Below, in pieces: positions 53,269 to 60,627 of a stretch of 64,000 nucleotides of DNA. The notes below the pieces were generated by a model. That model did no database searches. It was given only the letters and a program-made list of their open reading frames with translations, and was not told the origin of the DNA. This DNA is from Jejuia sp. UBA6058 (GTDB lineage Bacteria > Bacteroidota > Bacteroidia > Flavobacteriales > Flavobacteriaceae), in assembly GCA_002428965.1 (NCBI GenBank), contig DIYI01000016.1, positions 145,255-209,254 of the forward strand. Direction: 5' to 3'. Numbering within the stretch: the first letter of the stretch is position 1; each line of letters opens with the position of its first letter. The position numbers and the translations under genes are program-made.

Positions 53269-55452
53269 ATGGAAGTACAACAATTTCATTACGATAACAA
53301 AATCGTTACTAAATTTATCTACGCTACCATTGTTTTTGGGGTGGTAGGAATGGTGGTGGGCCTTTTGCTTGCCTTTATGTTTTTATTCCCCAATTTAACT
53401 GATGGCATATCGTGGTTGAGTTTTGGTCGTTTAAGACCTTTACACACCAACGCAGTGATTTTTGCCTTTGTGGGTAATGCCATGTTTGCTGGTGTGTATT
53501 ACTCCTTGCAACGACTACTTAAAACCCGCATGGCGAGTGACTTGTTGAGTAACATCAACTTCTGGGGGTGGCAGCTTATTATTGTTGCTGCAGCCATTAC
53601 ATTGCCTTTGGGGATTACCACATCTAAAGAATATGCGGAACTGGAATGGCCTATTGATATTGCTATTGCTTTAGTTTGGGTAGTGTTTGGTGTGAATATG
53701 ATTTGGACGATTTTAAAACGCCGCCAACGTCATTTATATGTAGCTGTTTGGTTTTATATTGCCACGTTTGTTACAGTTGCTGTACTTCATATTTTTAATA
53801 GTTTAGAACTACCTGTTAGCGGATTGAAAAGTTACTCGGTTTACGCGGGTGTGCAAGACGCACTTGTGCAATGGTGGTATGGACATAATGCTGTAGCGTT
53901 CTTCTTAACCACTCCGTTTTTAGGACTCATGTACTATTTTATACCAAAAGCAGCTAACAGACCTGTATACTCTTATCGTTTATCCATAGTACACTTCTGG
54001 TCGTTGATTTTCATATACATTTGGGCTGGACCTCACCACTTATTATATACGGCACTACCAGATTGGGCACAAAATTTAGGTGTTACTTTCTCCGTAATGC
54101 TATTGATGCCATCTTGGGGTGGTATGATAAATGGACTTTTAACCTTGCGTGGTGCTTGGGATAAAGTGCGTACTGATCCTGTTTTAAAATTTATGGTAGT
54201 AGCCATTACAGGATATGGTATGGCAACTTTTGAAGGCCCTACCCTTTCGCTTAAAAATGTAAATGCTATTGCCCACTTTACCGATTGGATTATTGCTCAC
54301 GTTCACGTTGGCGCTTTAGCTTGGAATGGTTTTATGGCATTCGGTATGATTTATTATCTAGTTCCTCGATTATTTAAAACTAAGCTTTATTCATTAGGAA
54401 TGGCCAACTTACATTTCTGGTTGGGTACTTTGGGTATTATTATTTATGCTTTACCAATGTATGTTGCTGGATTTACACAAGCTAGTATGTGGAAGCAGTT
54501 CAATCCTGATGGCACTTTAGTTTATGGTAACTTCCTAGAAACTGTCACCCAAATTATCCCGATGTACTGGATGCGTGCTATTGGTGGCACACTATATATT
54601 GTGGGTATGTTAATTCTTGTTGTTAACGTTATTGCCACAGTAAAACGTGGTAGCAAAGTAACAGATGAGCTGGCAGAAGCACCTGCATTAGAACGCGTAA
54701 CTAAAAGACGTACAGCTAGCGAAGGATGGCACACTTGGTTAGAAAGAAGACCTATTAAACTGACCATTTTTGCAACCATTGCAATACTGATTGGTGGTAT
54801 CATTCAAATAGTACCAACAATTATGGTGGAATCTAATATTCCAACTATAGCCAGTGTGAAACCTTATACACCTTTAGAATTAGAAGGTAGAGACATTTAC
54901 ATACGTGAAGGATGTGTGGGGTGTCACTCACAAATGATTCGTCCATTTAGAAGTGAGGTAGAGCGTTATGGTGAATATTCAAAAGCTGGAGAATACGTAT
55001 ACGATCATCCATTCTTATGGGGAAGTAAGCGTACAGGCCCAGATTTACATCGTGTTGGTGGCAAGTATTCTGATAACTGGCATTTCAACCATATGTTCGA
55101 TCCACAAAGTACCTCATCCGGTTCTATCATGCCACGTTACCAATGGTTAATTAAAAACGAATTGGATAAATCGCAAACCGAGTCTAAAATGGAAACTATG
55201 GTATCTCTAGGCGTTCCATACTCAGATCAAGAGATTGCCAATGCACAAGAAAGTATGCTAGAACAAGGCACTCAAATTGAGGAGAACCTGTATAGCGACC
55301 CTGATTTTGCAAGTACTTATGAAGCTAACAAGAAAGCGGCTGCTTCAAGCGGCGAAGACTTTGTAGAAATGAAGAATAGAGAAATTGTGGCCTTAATAGC
55401 TTACTTGCAACGTATAGGTACAGATATTAAAGTAGAAACCGCACTTAAATAA
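53269..55452 (+). CDS. ccoNO: Fused cytochrome cbb3 oxidase subunits I and II (CcoN-CcoO)
   Basis: A 727-residue fusion found in Bacteroidota. Residues 1-480 are CcoN with about 12-13 helices; the haem and copper His ligands are in RPLHTNAVIFAF, WWYGHNAVAFF, AGPHHLLYTALPDW and HFTDWIIAHVHVG. A linker and a helix (about 505-525) lead to CcoO with the haem c motif CVGCH near 549 and the Met ligand in the GSIMPRYQWL block. The complex reduces oxygen to water with high affinity and pumps protons across the inner membrane. The C-terminal part (about 620-727) is longer than in separate CcoO and helical. The operon continues with ccoQ and ccoP. Confidence 0.96.
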   Translation: MEVQQFHYDNKIVTKFIYATIVFGVVGMVVGLLLAFMFLFPNLTDGISWLSFGRLRPLHTNAVIFAFVGNAMFAGVYYSLQRLLKTRMASDLLSNINFWGWQLIIVAAAITLPLGITTSKEYAELEWPIDIAIALVWVVFGVNMIWTILKRRQRHLYVAVWFYIATFVTVAVLHIFNSLELPVSGLKSYSVYAGVQDALVQWWYGHNAVAFFLTTPFLGLMYYFIPKAANRPVYSYRLSIVHFWSLIFIYIWAGPHHLLYTALPDWAQNLGVTFSVMLLMPSWGGMINGLLTLRGAWDKVRTDPVLKFMVVAITGYGMATFEGPTLSLKNVNAIAHFTDWIIAHVHVGALAWNGFMAFGMIYYLVPRLFKTKLYSLGMANLHFWLGTLGIIIYALPMYVAGFTQASMWKQFNPDGTLVYGNFLETVTQIIPMYWMRAIGGTLYIVGMLILVVNVIATVKRGSKVTDELAEAPALERVTKRRTASEGWHTWLERRPIKLTIFATIAILIGGIIQIVPTIMVESNIPTIASVKPYTPLELEGRDIYIREGCVGCHSQMIRPFRSEVERYGEYSKAGEYVYDHPFLWGSKRTGPDLHRVGGKYSDNWHFNHMFDPQSTSSGSIMPRYQWLIKNELDKSQTESKMETMVSLGVPYSDQEIANAQESMLEQGTQIEENLYSDPDFASTYEANKKAAASSGEDFVEMKNREIVALIAYLQRIGTDIKVETALK

Positions 55453-55472
55453 CCATTAAAAAAGAGAGAATC

Positions 55473-55658
55473 ATGTTGAAATTTGTAAAAAACCACATGG
55501 AAAGTATCACAGGTATAGAAATCTATCCTATTATTTCCTTATTGATATTTTTCATCTTTTTCGTATTACTTTTTTGGTGGGTAGTAACTGCAAAAAAAGA
55601 CTACATAAAACGAGTGAGCAACTTACCATTAGACAACCAAAATAACGACATATTATGA
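55473..55658 (+). CDS. ccoQ: cbb3 oxidase small subunit CcoQ
   Basis: A 61-residue protein with one membrane helix (IYPIISLLIFFIFFVLLFWWVV) followed by a basic tail (TAKKDYIKRVSNLPLD), as in CcoQ, which stabilises the oxidase complex. Its TGA overlaps the ccoP ATG (55655-55658), so the two are coupled. It follows ccoNO by 20 bases. Confidence 0.88.
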   Translation: MLKFVKNHMESITGIEIYPIISLLIFFIFFVLLFWWVVTAKKDYIKRVSNLPLDNQNNDIL

Positions 55659-56617
55659 GAAATTTAGTTCCATCCTGGATTCGCGTTCCTGTAGTTTTCT
55701 TTATCATTTTTGGAGCTGTTGAATTCTTTATAGATTCTGGAGAAAAGCCAGCATTTATCGAATATCCCGTAGTACTATTATTTCTCCTTTTAGTACTGCT
55801 TATATTGATTGCCATTGAAGCCATTGTCGGTGCTTTGGAAAATGTAATGATGCATAAGTTGGATGAGGAAGCTAAAGTTAAATTTTTAGCAGAAAAAGAA
55901 AAAGCTTATGAATTTAAATGGTTTAAAGACACTTACAAAAAACTTCTTGGACAAAAACCTATTGAAGAAGAAGGTGAAATCATCTTAGACCATAACTATG
56001 ATGGTATTAAAGAATTAGACAACAGCTTGCCGCCTTGGTGGTTGTATGGTTTTTATGCCACTATAATTTTTGCTGCCATCTATTTGGTACGCTTTCACAT
56101 ATTTGATGGCGATTCTCAATTGGATGAACTTGAAATTGAATTAGCAGAAGCCAAAACTGCTGTTGAAGCATATAAAAAAACAGCTAAAGATTTAGTAGAT
56201 GTAAATACAGTAGTATTGCTAACGGATGCAGATGATTTAAGCACTGGTAAATCTATTTTTGAGACCAACTGCGTAGCATGTCATATGGCTGATGGTGGTG
56301 GCGGTATTGGACCAAACTTAACAGATGAATATTGGATTCTAGGTGGAGGTATTAAAAATGTATTTAATACTGTTTCAGAAGGTGGACGTTCTGGAAAAGG
56401 TATGATTCCTTGGAAAGCACAGTTAAAACCTTCCCAAATAGCAAAAGTATCTAGTTATGTGTTAACGCTACAAGGTACCACACCAGCAAACCCTAAAGCT
56501 CCTGAAGGTGATATTTGGGTTGACGAAAGTGCAGAAACCGACACAGATACAGCTACTAAAGAAGCACAAACTGAAACTACCGAGACCGCGGTTACAGAAG
56601 AAGCAGTTACTGAATAA
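55655..56617 (+). CDS. ccoP: cbb3 oxidase cytochrome c subunit CcoP, one haem motif
   Basis: A 320-residue subunit with two hydrophobic segments near the N-terminus (about 8-25 and 33-55), a CcoP N-terminal motif LDHNYDGIKELDNSLPPWWLYGFYATIIFA near 110-139 that includes a third helix, and a periplasmic cytochrome c domain with CVACH near 206. Only one CXXCH is present, whereas proteobacterial CcoP has two. The last 35 residues are rich in Glu and Thr and look disordered. It delivers electrons to CcoO and CcoN. It overlaps ccoQ by four bases. Confidence 0.92.
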   Translation: MRNLVPSWIRVPVVFFIIFGAVEFFIDSGEKPAFIEYPVVLLFLLLVLLILIAIEAIVGALENVMMHKLDEEAKVKFLAEKEKAYEFKWFKDTYKKLLGQKPIEEEGEIILDHNYDGIKELDNSLPPWWLYGFYATIIFAAIYLVRFHIFDGDSQLDELEIELAEAKTAVEAYKKTAKDLVDVNTVVLLTDADDLSTGKSIFETNCVACHMADGGGGIGPNLTDEYWILGGGIKNVFNTVSEGGRSGKGMIPWKAQLKPSQIAKVSSYVLTLQGTTPANPKAPEGDIWVDESAETDTDTATKEAQTETTETAVTEEAVTE

Positions 56618-56653
56618 TAGCACTAAACCAAACCAAGCTAAACACTTATGACC

Positions 56654-56715
56654 AACCTATAAGTTTCCCTAGTCTAACTAACTAACTCAATTACATAATG
56701 GGATACTTATAGGTT
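56654..56715 (+). other. Inverted repeat between ccoP and ccoG
   Basis: AACCTATAAGT (56654-56664) and ACTTATAGGTT (56705-56715) form a perfect 11-bp inverted repeat around 40 bases, followed by TTAAAAAA. It is in the ccoP-ccoG spacer and may slow or cut the transcript between the subunit genes and the assembly genes. Confidence 0.5.
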
Positions 56716-56730
56716 TTAAAAAATTGCAAA

Positions 56731-58155
56731 GTGGAAACCCCAGAAAACGAAATATTTAGAGACTCCATTGCTACGATTACAGAAGAAGGAAAACGTGCCT
56801 GGGTGTATCCTAAAAAACCAAGCGGTAAGTTTTACGAGTATCGTAAATACGTAAGCTATTTTTTGTTGGCGTTTTTATTTTTGTCGCCCTTTATTAAAGT
56901 TGGCGGCAATCAGTTTTTAATGTTCAATGTATTAGAACGTCGTTTTAATATTTTCGGATTTCCATTTTGGCCACAGGACTTTCATCTGTTTGTAATTTCG
57001 ATGATTATTGGTGTGGTGTTTATCACACTATTTACAGTGGCATTCGGACGTATTTTTTGTGGATGGATTTGCCCACAGACCATTTTTATGGAAATGGTAT
57101 TCCGTCGTATTGAGTATTGGATTGAAGGCGATAGAAACAAACAAAGAAAACTAGCCAGACAAAAATGGGATGCCGAAAAAATAAGAAAGAAAGGGTTAAA
57201 GTTTTTCATATTTGCAGTTATTTCATTTTTAATTGCCAATGTATTTTTAGCGTATTTGATAGGAAGCGATACATTGATAAGATATATTTCTGAAGGCCCT
57301 TTCAATCACTTAAGTACTTTAATTTCACTATTAATATTTACAGCTGTTTTCTACTTTGTTTTTGCATGGTTTAGAGAGCAAGTATGCATCATTGCTTGTC
57401 CTTATGGAAGATTGCAAGGTGTGCTATTAGACACCAAATCTATTGTAGTAGCTTACGATCATAAACGTGGTGAAGGTGAAAACGGCAGAAAAAAATTCCG
57501 TAAAAACGAAGATAGAGCTGAACTAGGACACGGCGACTGTATTGATTGCTTACAATGTGTACACGTTTGCCCCACAGGTATTGATATTAGAAACGGCACA
57601 CAATTGGAGTGTGTAAACTGTACAGCTTGCATTGACGAATGTGACCATATTATGGAAAGCATCAATCTACCGAAAGGCTTAATACGATATGCTAGTGAAG
57701 AAAATATTGAGAAAAAAACACCTTTTAGATTAACAGCTAGACTGAAAGGTTATACCGGTGTATTAACCATTTTAGTTGGTGTTTTAGTAGGCATGCTATT
57801 TTTAAGAAATGATGTTGAAGCTAATGTTTTTCGATTACCCGGTCAATTATATGAGCATAAAGAAGGTAATATGATTAGCAATGTGTACACTTATAAATTA
57901 GTGAATAAAACCACCGAAGACATAGAAGACGTAAGCTTTAAAGTAATGTCTCACGAAGGGGAATTAAAGCTGGTATCAACCAGTGAAGATTTTTTGGTTC
58001 CAAGTCAAGGTATTGCTGAGGGTACGTTGTTTATTGAAATAAATAATTCAGACTTATCAGGCGATAGAAATAAAATAAAAATAGGTGTTTACAAAGGAGA
58101 TGAATTGATAGAGACCACTACTGCTAACTTTTTGGGACCGAGGAGTTATAGGTAG
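56731..58155 (+). CDS. ccoG: cbb3 oxidase accessory protein CcoG (polyferredoxin; GTG start)
   Basis: A 474-residue membrane protein with about five helices and two 4Fe-4S clusters: IFCGWICPQTIFMEMVFRR and ACPYGRLQG, then CIDCLQCVHVCPTGIDIRNG and CVNCTACIDECDHIM. The C-terminal 110 residues form an IgG-like beta domain (the FixG C-terminal domain). CcoG reduces Cu(II) for cbb3 assembly. The start is GTG at 56731; there is no in-frame ATG before the conserved FRDSIATITEEGKRAWVYPKKPSGK. It follows ccoP after a spacer with an inverted repeat. Confidence 0.94.
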   Translation: METPENEIFRDSIATITEEGKRAWVYPKKPSGKFYEYRKYVSYFLLAFLFLSPFIKVGGNQFLMFNVLERRFNIFGFPFWPQDFHLFVISMIIGVVFITLFTVAFGRIFCGWICPQTIFMEMVFRRIEYWIEGDRNKQRKLARQKWDAEKIRKKGLKFFIFAVISFLIANVFLAYLIGSDTLIRYISEGPFNHLSTLISLLIFTAVFYFVFAWFREQVCIIACPYGRLQGVLLDTKSIVVAYDHKRGEGENGRKKFRKNEDRAELGHGDCIDCLQCVHVCPTGIDIRNGTQLECVNCTACIDECDHIMESINLPKGLIRYASEENIEKKTPFRLTARLKGYTGVLTILVGVLVGMLFLRNDVEANVFRLPGQLYEHKEGNMISNVYTYKLVNKTTEDIEDVSFKVMSHEGELKLVSTSEDFLVPSQGIAEGTLFIEINNSDLSGDRNKIKIGVYKGDELIETTTANFLGPRSYR

Positions 58156-58166
58156 GGTTCAGTAGG

Positions 58167-58189
58167 CAGTCGCAGTTTACAGTCGCAGT
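58167..58189 (+). repeat. Short tandem repeat CAGTCGCAGT
   Basis: CAGTCGCAGT occurs at 58167-58176 and 58180-58189 with TTA between, just after ccoG. It is a small tandem of the sort common between flavobacterial genes. Confidence 0.55.
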
Positions 58190-58245
58190 GGTTTGTGAAA
58201 CGAAAAAGGCGGATAGAATTGAAATATTGAATTGAAAATAGCTGG

Positions 58246-58350
58246 CGGGTTTGCCCGCGTTAGGGATTGCAGAGGAAAGCCCACAGCGAAGTTTCTTTAG
58301 GACGAAGCGAGGACTTGTAACGGAAAGCCCGACCCGACAGGGGAACGCCA
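58246..58350 (+). repeat. Structured intergenic repeat, family A, copy 4
   Basis: The core runs from GCGTTAGGGATTG (58257-58269) to GGGGAACGCC (58340-58349); ATTGCAGAGGAAAGCCCACAGCG, GCGAGGACTTGTAACGG and AAAGCCCGACCC match copies 1 and 2. The 5' part CTGGCGGGTTTGCCCGCG forms an extra hairpin. It separates ccoG from ccoH. The rest of the gap 58156-58468 holds a tandem repeat and a nested hairpin (58404-58452). Confidence 0.75.
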
Positions 58351-58403
58351 AAATAATTAGTTTACAATTGACAATAGAATTAAACAGTAAAAAATAAAAT
58401 TAT

Positions 58404-58452
58404 GAGATCCTGAAATACTGAAATAAATTCAGCACAGGTAAGTTCAGGATAA
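58404..58452 (+). repeat. Nested hairpin repeats in the ccoH leader
   Basis: The outer pair is ATCCTGAA (58407-58414) with TTCAGGAT (58443-58450); the inner pair is CTGAA (58418-58422) with TTCAG (58428-58432) around ATAAA. It looks like one small GAGATCCTGAA-type repeat inserted in the loop of another, 17 bases before the ccoH start. Confidence 0.6.
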
Positions 58453-58468
58453 CCAAAAAGAAGATATT

Positions 58469-58915
58469 ATGAGAATTAGTTGGGGAACAGGTATAGTTTT
58501 AGCGTTTATAGGCTTTATAGCCTTTATTATGTACTTTATTATTACGATGAATGTAAATGATAATTATGACCATGATTTGGTTAGCGAAGATTATTACGGC
58601 GAGGAGTTGAAATATCAAAATGATATTAACAAGCTAAAAAATGCCAAAACCCTTAAAACGAATATTAGTTATAAAACATCAGCCGAGGGGTTGATTATTA
58701 ATTTTCCTGAAGATATTAACTATAAAGATATTACCGGAAAAATGTTCCTATACAGGCCATCTAACAAACAACTAGACTTTGAATCTGCTATTTCATTGTC
58801 TAATTCTTATTTGCTCATACCTGACTCCCGTTTGGTAGATGGCCGTTGGAACATTAAAATAGATTGGCAATATAACGGAAAATCTTATTTATTTAAAGAA
58901 TCTATAGTGTACTAG
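58469..58915 (+). CDS. ccoH: FixH/CcoH family protein
   Basis: A 148-residue protein with an N-terminal membrane helix (WGTGIVLAFIGFIAFIMYFIITM), then the conserved VNDNYDHDLVSEDYYGEELKYQNDINKLKNA and a small beta domain. This is the FixH layout; FixH/CcoH associates with the oxidase and helps copper supply to CcoN. It precedes the TauE/SafE-like gene by one base, and the order ccoS-NO-Q-P-G-H is typical for Bacteroidota. Confidence 0.9.
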   Translation: MRISWGTGIVLAFIGFIAFIMYFIITMNVNDNYDHDLVSEDYYGEELKYQNDINKLKNAKTLKTNISYKTSAEGLIINFPEDINYKDITGKMFLYRPSNKQLDFESAISLSNSYLLIPDSRLVDGRWNIKIDWQYNGKSYLFKESIVY

Positions 58916-58916
58916 C

Positions 58917-59618
58917 ATGCTGTGGTCTGCGTTCATATTGGGTATTCTGGGTAGTTTTCACTGCGTGGGCATGTGCGGACCTATTGCGTTTATGCTCCCT
59001 GTGGACAGATCTAATACACTTAAAAAAGTTTCTCAAATTTCTATTTATCATATCGGCAGACTTTTAGCCTACAGCCTCATTGGGTTAGTATTTGGACTTG
59101 TGGGCAAGAGTCTGTCTATTTTTGGTTTCCAGCAGCAACTATCAATCATTATAGGTATTTTAATGATTTTGTTTGTTGTTATTCCACAGAAAACATTAAA
59201 TAAATACAGCTTTTCTAAGCCCATTTACAAGGTTATTTCTAGTATAAAATCTTCCCTTGGAAAAGCCTTGAAGAAAAAAACGATGGACACCTTTTTAACC
59301 ATTGGTTTTTTAAATGGCTTTTTGCCATGTGGTTTGGTATATATGGCAGTATTTGCGGCATTAAGTTATGGTAGCGCGGTAAACGGTAGTCTGTATATGA
59401 CAACTTTTGGTTTAGGTACTATTCCGCTCATGACCTCAGCTATTTATTTTAGTCAGTTTTTAAAAGGTAAAACTAGGCAGCGCATTCAAAACCTAATTCC
59501 TGTGTTTGTTATTGTTATTGGTGGCCTATTTATTCTCCGTGGTTTAGGCTTGGGCATACCTTACCTCTCTCCTGCTCCTGTATACGAGTTGGCTTCCAGT
59601 AGTATCAATTGTCATTAA
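58917..59618 (+). CDS. Sulfite exporter TauE/SafE-type membrane protein of the cco cluster
   Basis: A 233-residue protein with six to seven helices. The two conserved half-motifs are GILGSFHCVGMCGPIAFMLPV (about 8-28) and GFLNGFLPCGLVYMAV (near 130), each with Cys residues that may bind or shuttle metal or disulfides, as in DsbD/CcdA-like proteins. Relatives sit at the end of cbb3 clusters in many bacteria and are thought to assist copper handling or oxidase maturation; that is inferred from context. It starts one base after ccoH, so it is the last gene of the operon. Confidence 0.85.
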   Translation: MLWSAFILGILGSFHCVGMCGPIAFMLPVDRSNTLKKVSQISIYHIGRLLAYSLIGLVFGLVGKSLSIFGFQQQLSIIIGILMILFVVIPQKTLNKYSFSKPIYKVISSIKSSLGKALKKKTMDTFLTIGFLNGFLPCGLVYMAVFAALSYGSAVNGSLYMTTFGLGTIPLMTSAIYFSQFLKGKTRQRIQNLIPVFVIVIGGLFILRGLGLGIPYLSPAPVYELASSSINCH

Positions 59619-59631
59619 TATTTGGGGGTTC

Positions 59632-59779
59632 CTCTACACTTCGACTGCGCTCAGTGACCATCGGGTCGGGCTTTACGCTATATCTTTTTTATTTGTTCTC
59701 GATACATCGCGCCTGTGTCGCAACACTCGAACTGACATAAAAAAGGATGCCACTACAATCCCTAACCCAGGTATCCGCC
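59632..59779 (-). repeat. Structured intergenic repeat, family A, copy 5 (reversed, degenerate) with nested small repeats
   Basis: Read on the minus strand, GCGGATACCTGGGTTAGGGATTGTAGTGG leads to GTAAAGCCCGACCCGATGG. Where other copies end with GGGTAACGCC, this one runs into a TCACTGAGCGCAGTCGAAGTG-type small repeat (59632-59658). The variable middle (59696-59736) contains a GTTCGAGTG...CGATGTATCGAGAAC small repeat. This copy is in reverse orientation to the other four. The rest of the 59619-59953 gap contains A/T-rich promoter DNA for the TetR gene. Confidence 0.68.
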
Positions 59780-59911
59780 TAAGCAATTTTTCACATCTCT
59801 CAAGGGTTAATTTGCCACCACTCTATTTAACATTAATTTATGATTTGTTGATTAATACATAAATTTTGTTTATGAATAATATTAGTTAATTCAATAGTTT
59901 TATTCTCATAA

Positions 59912-59935
59912 ATAATAGTATTGCTATTATATTTG
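59912..59935 (+). promoter_or_regulatory. Promoter and candidate TetR operator of the export operon
   Basis: ATAATAG-TATTG-CTATTAT (59912-59930) is a perfect 7+5+7 palindrome that overlaps the -7 element TATATTTG (59928-59935). Another palindrome, CATAAA-TTTTG-TTTATG, is at 59858-59874. A repressor at the first site would block RNA polymerase, consistent with autorepression by the TetR protein encoded 18 bases downstream. Confidence 0.6.
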
Positions 59936-59953
59936 CGAACAAATTTATTGATT

Positions 59954-60625
59954 ATGGATTCATTACTTTCAAATTTAAAGATTGTTGTGCCCGAAAAGAT
60001 CTATGTAAAAGATCCTGAGTCCTCCGATTTAGGGAAACGTATCGTAGAGCACAGTATCATCTTAATTGATGATATAGGGTTTGATAGTTTTACTTTCAAA
60101 AAACTAGGAACCAAAATAGGTTCTAACGAAAGTTCAATTTACCGTTATTTTGAAAGTAAGCATAAACTTTTGCTTTATCTCTCCTCATGGTACTGGGCTT
60201 GGATCGAATACCAATTAGTAATAGAAACTCACAATTTAGCCCCTGTTGACAAGCTTCAAAAGGCTATAGAGGTTGTTACAAGACCAAGAAAGGAAGATAT
60301 CAATTTCTCGCATGTTAATGAGGTTTTGTTAAACCGTATTATGGTAAATGAAAATTCTAAATCCTTTCTTACCAAAGAAGTAGATCAAGAAAACAAGGAG
60401 GGTTACTTTGTAATTTACAAACGTATTGTACGTCGTTTAAGTGATATGGTAAAAGCAATAGACGCTGCCTATAAATTTCCTTCAAGTTTAGCAAGCACAG
60501 TACTTGACGGCAGCTTACATCAATATTTTTTAAGAGATCATTTTACATCAATTACCGATTGTAGCGAAGGTCTTTCCCCAACAGATTTTATGAAAAACTT
60601 AGTCCTTAGCACCCTGAAACACTAA
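59954..60625 (+). CDS. TetR/AcrR-family regulator of an export operon
   Basis: A 223-residue regulator starting at the ATG at 59954 (the frame is also open from a TTG at 59921, but that overlaps the -7 element). The N-terminal helix-turn-helix is GKRIVEHSIILIDDIGFDSFTFKKLGTKIGSNESSIYRYFESKHKLLLYL, with the TetR ending S-x-x-YRYF-x-x-K. The C-terminal ligand domain has no clear relatives. It is two bases before the ABC gene, so it is the first gene of the export operon and probably represses it. The ligand is unknown. Confidence 0.87.
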   Translation: MDSLLSNLKIVVPEKIYVKDPESSDLGKRIVEHSIILIDDIGFDSFTFKKLGTKIGSNESSIYRYFESKHKLLLYLSSWYWAWIEYQLVIETHNLAPVDKLQKAIEVVTRPRKEDINFSHVNEVLLNRIMVNENSKSFLTKEVDQENKEGYFVIYKRIVRRLSDMVKAIDAAYKFPSSLASTVLDGSLHQYFLRDHFTSITDCSEGLSPTDFMKNLVLSTLKH

Positions 60626-60627
60626 TT

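Noticed and set aside
59921..59953. TTG start at 59921 for the TetR gene
   Set aside because: It would place the -7 element inside the coding region; the ATG at 59954 is a normal start after the promoter.
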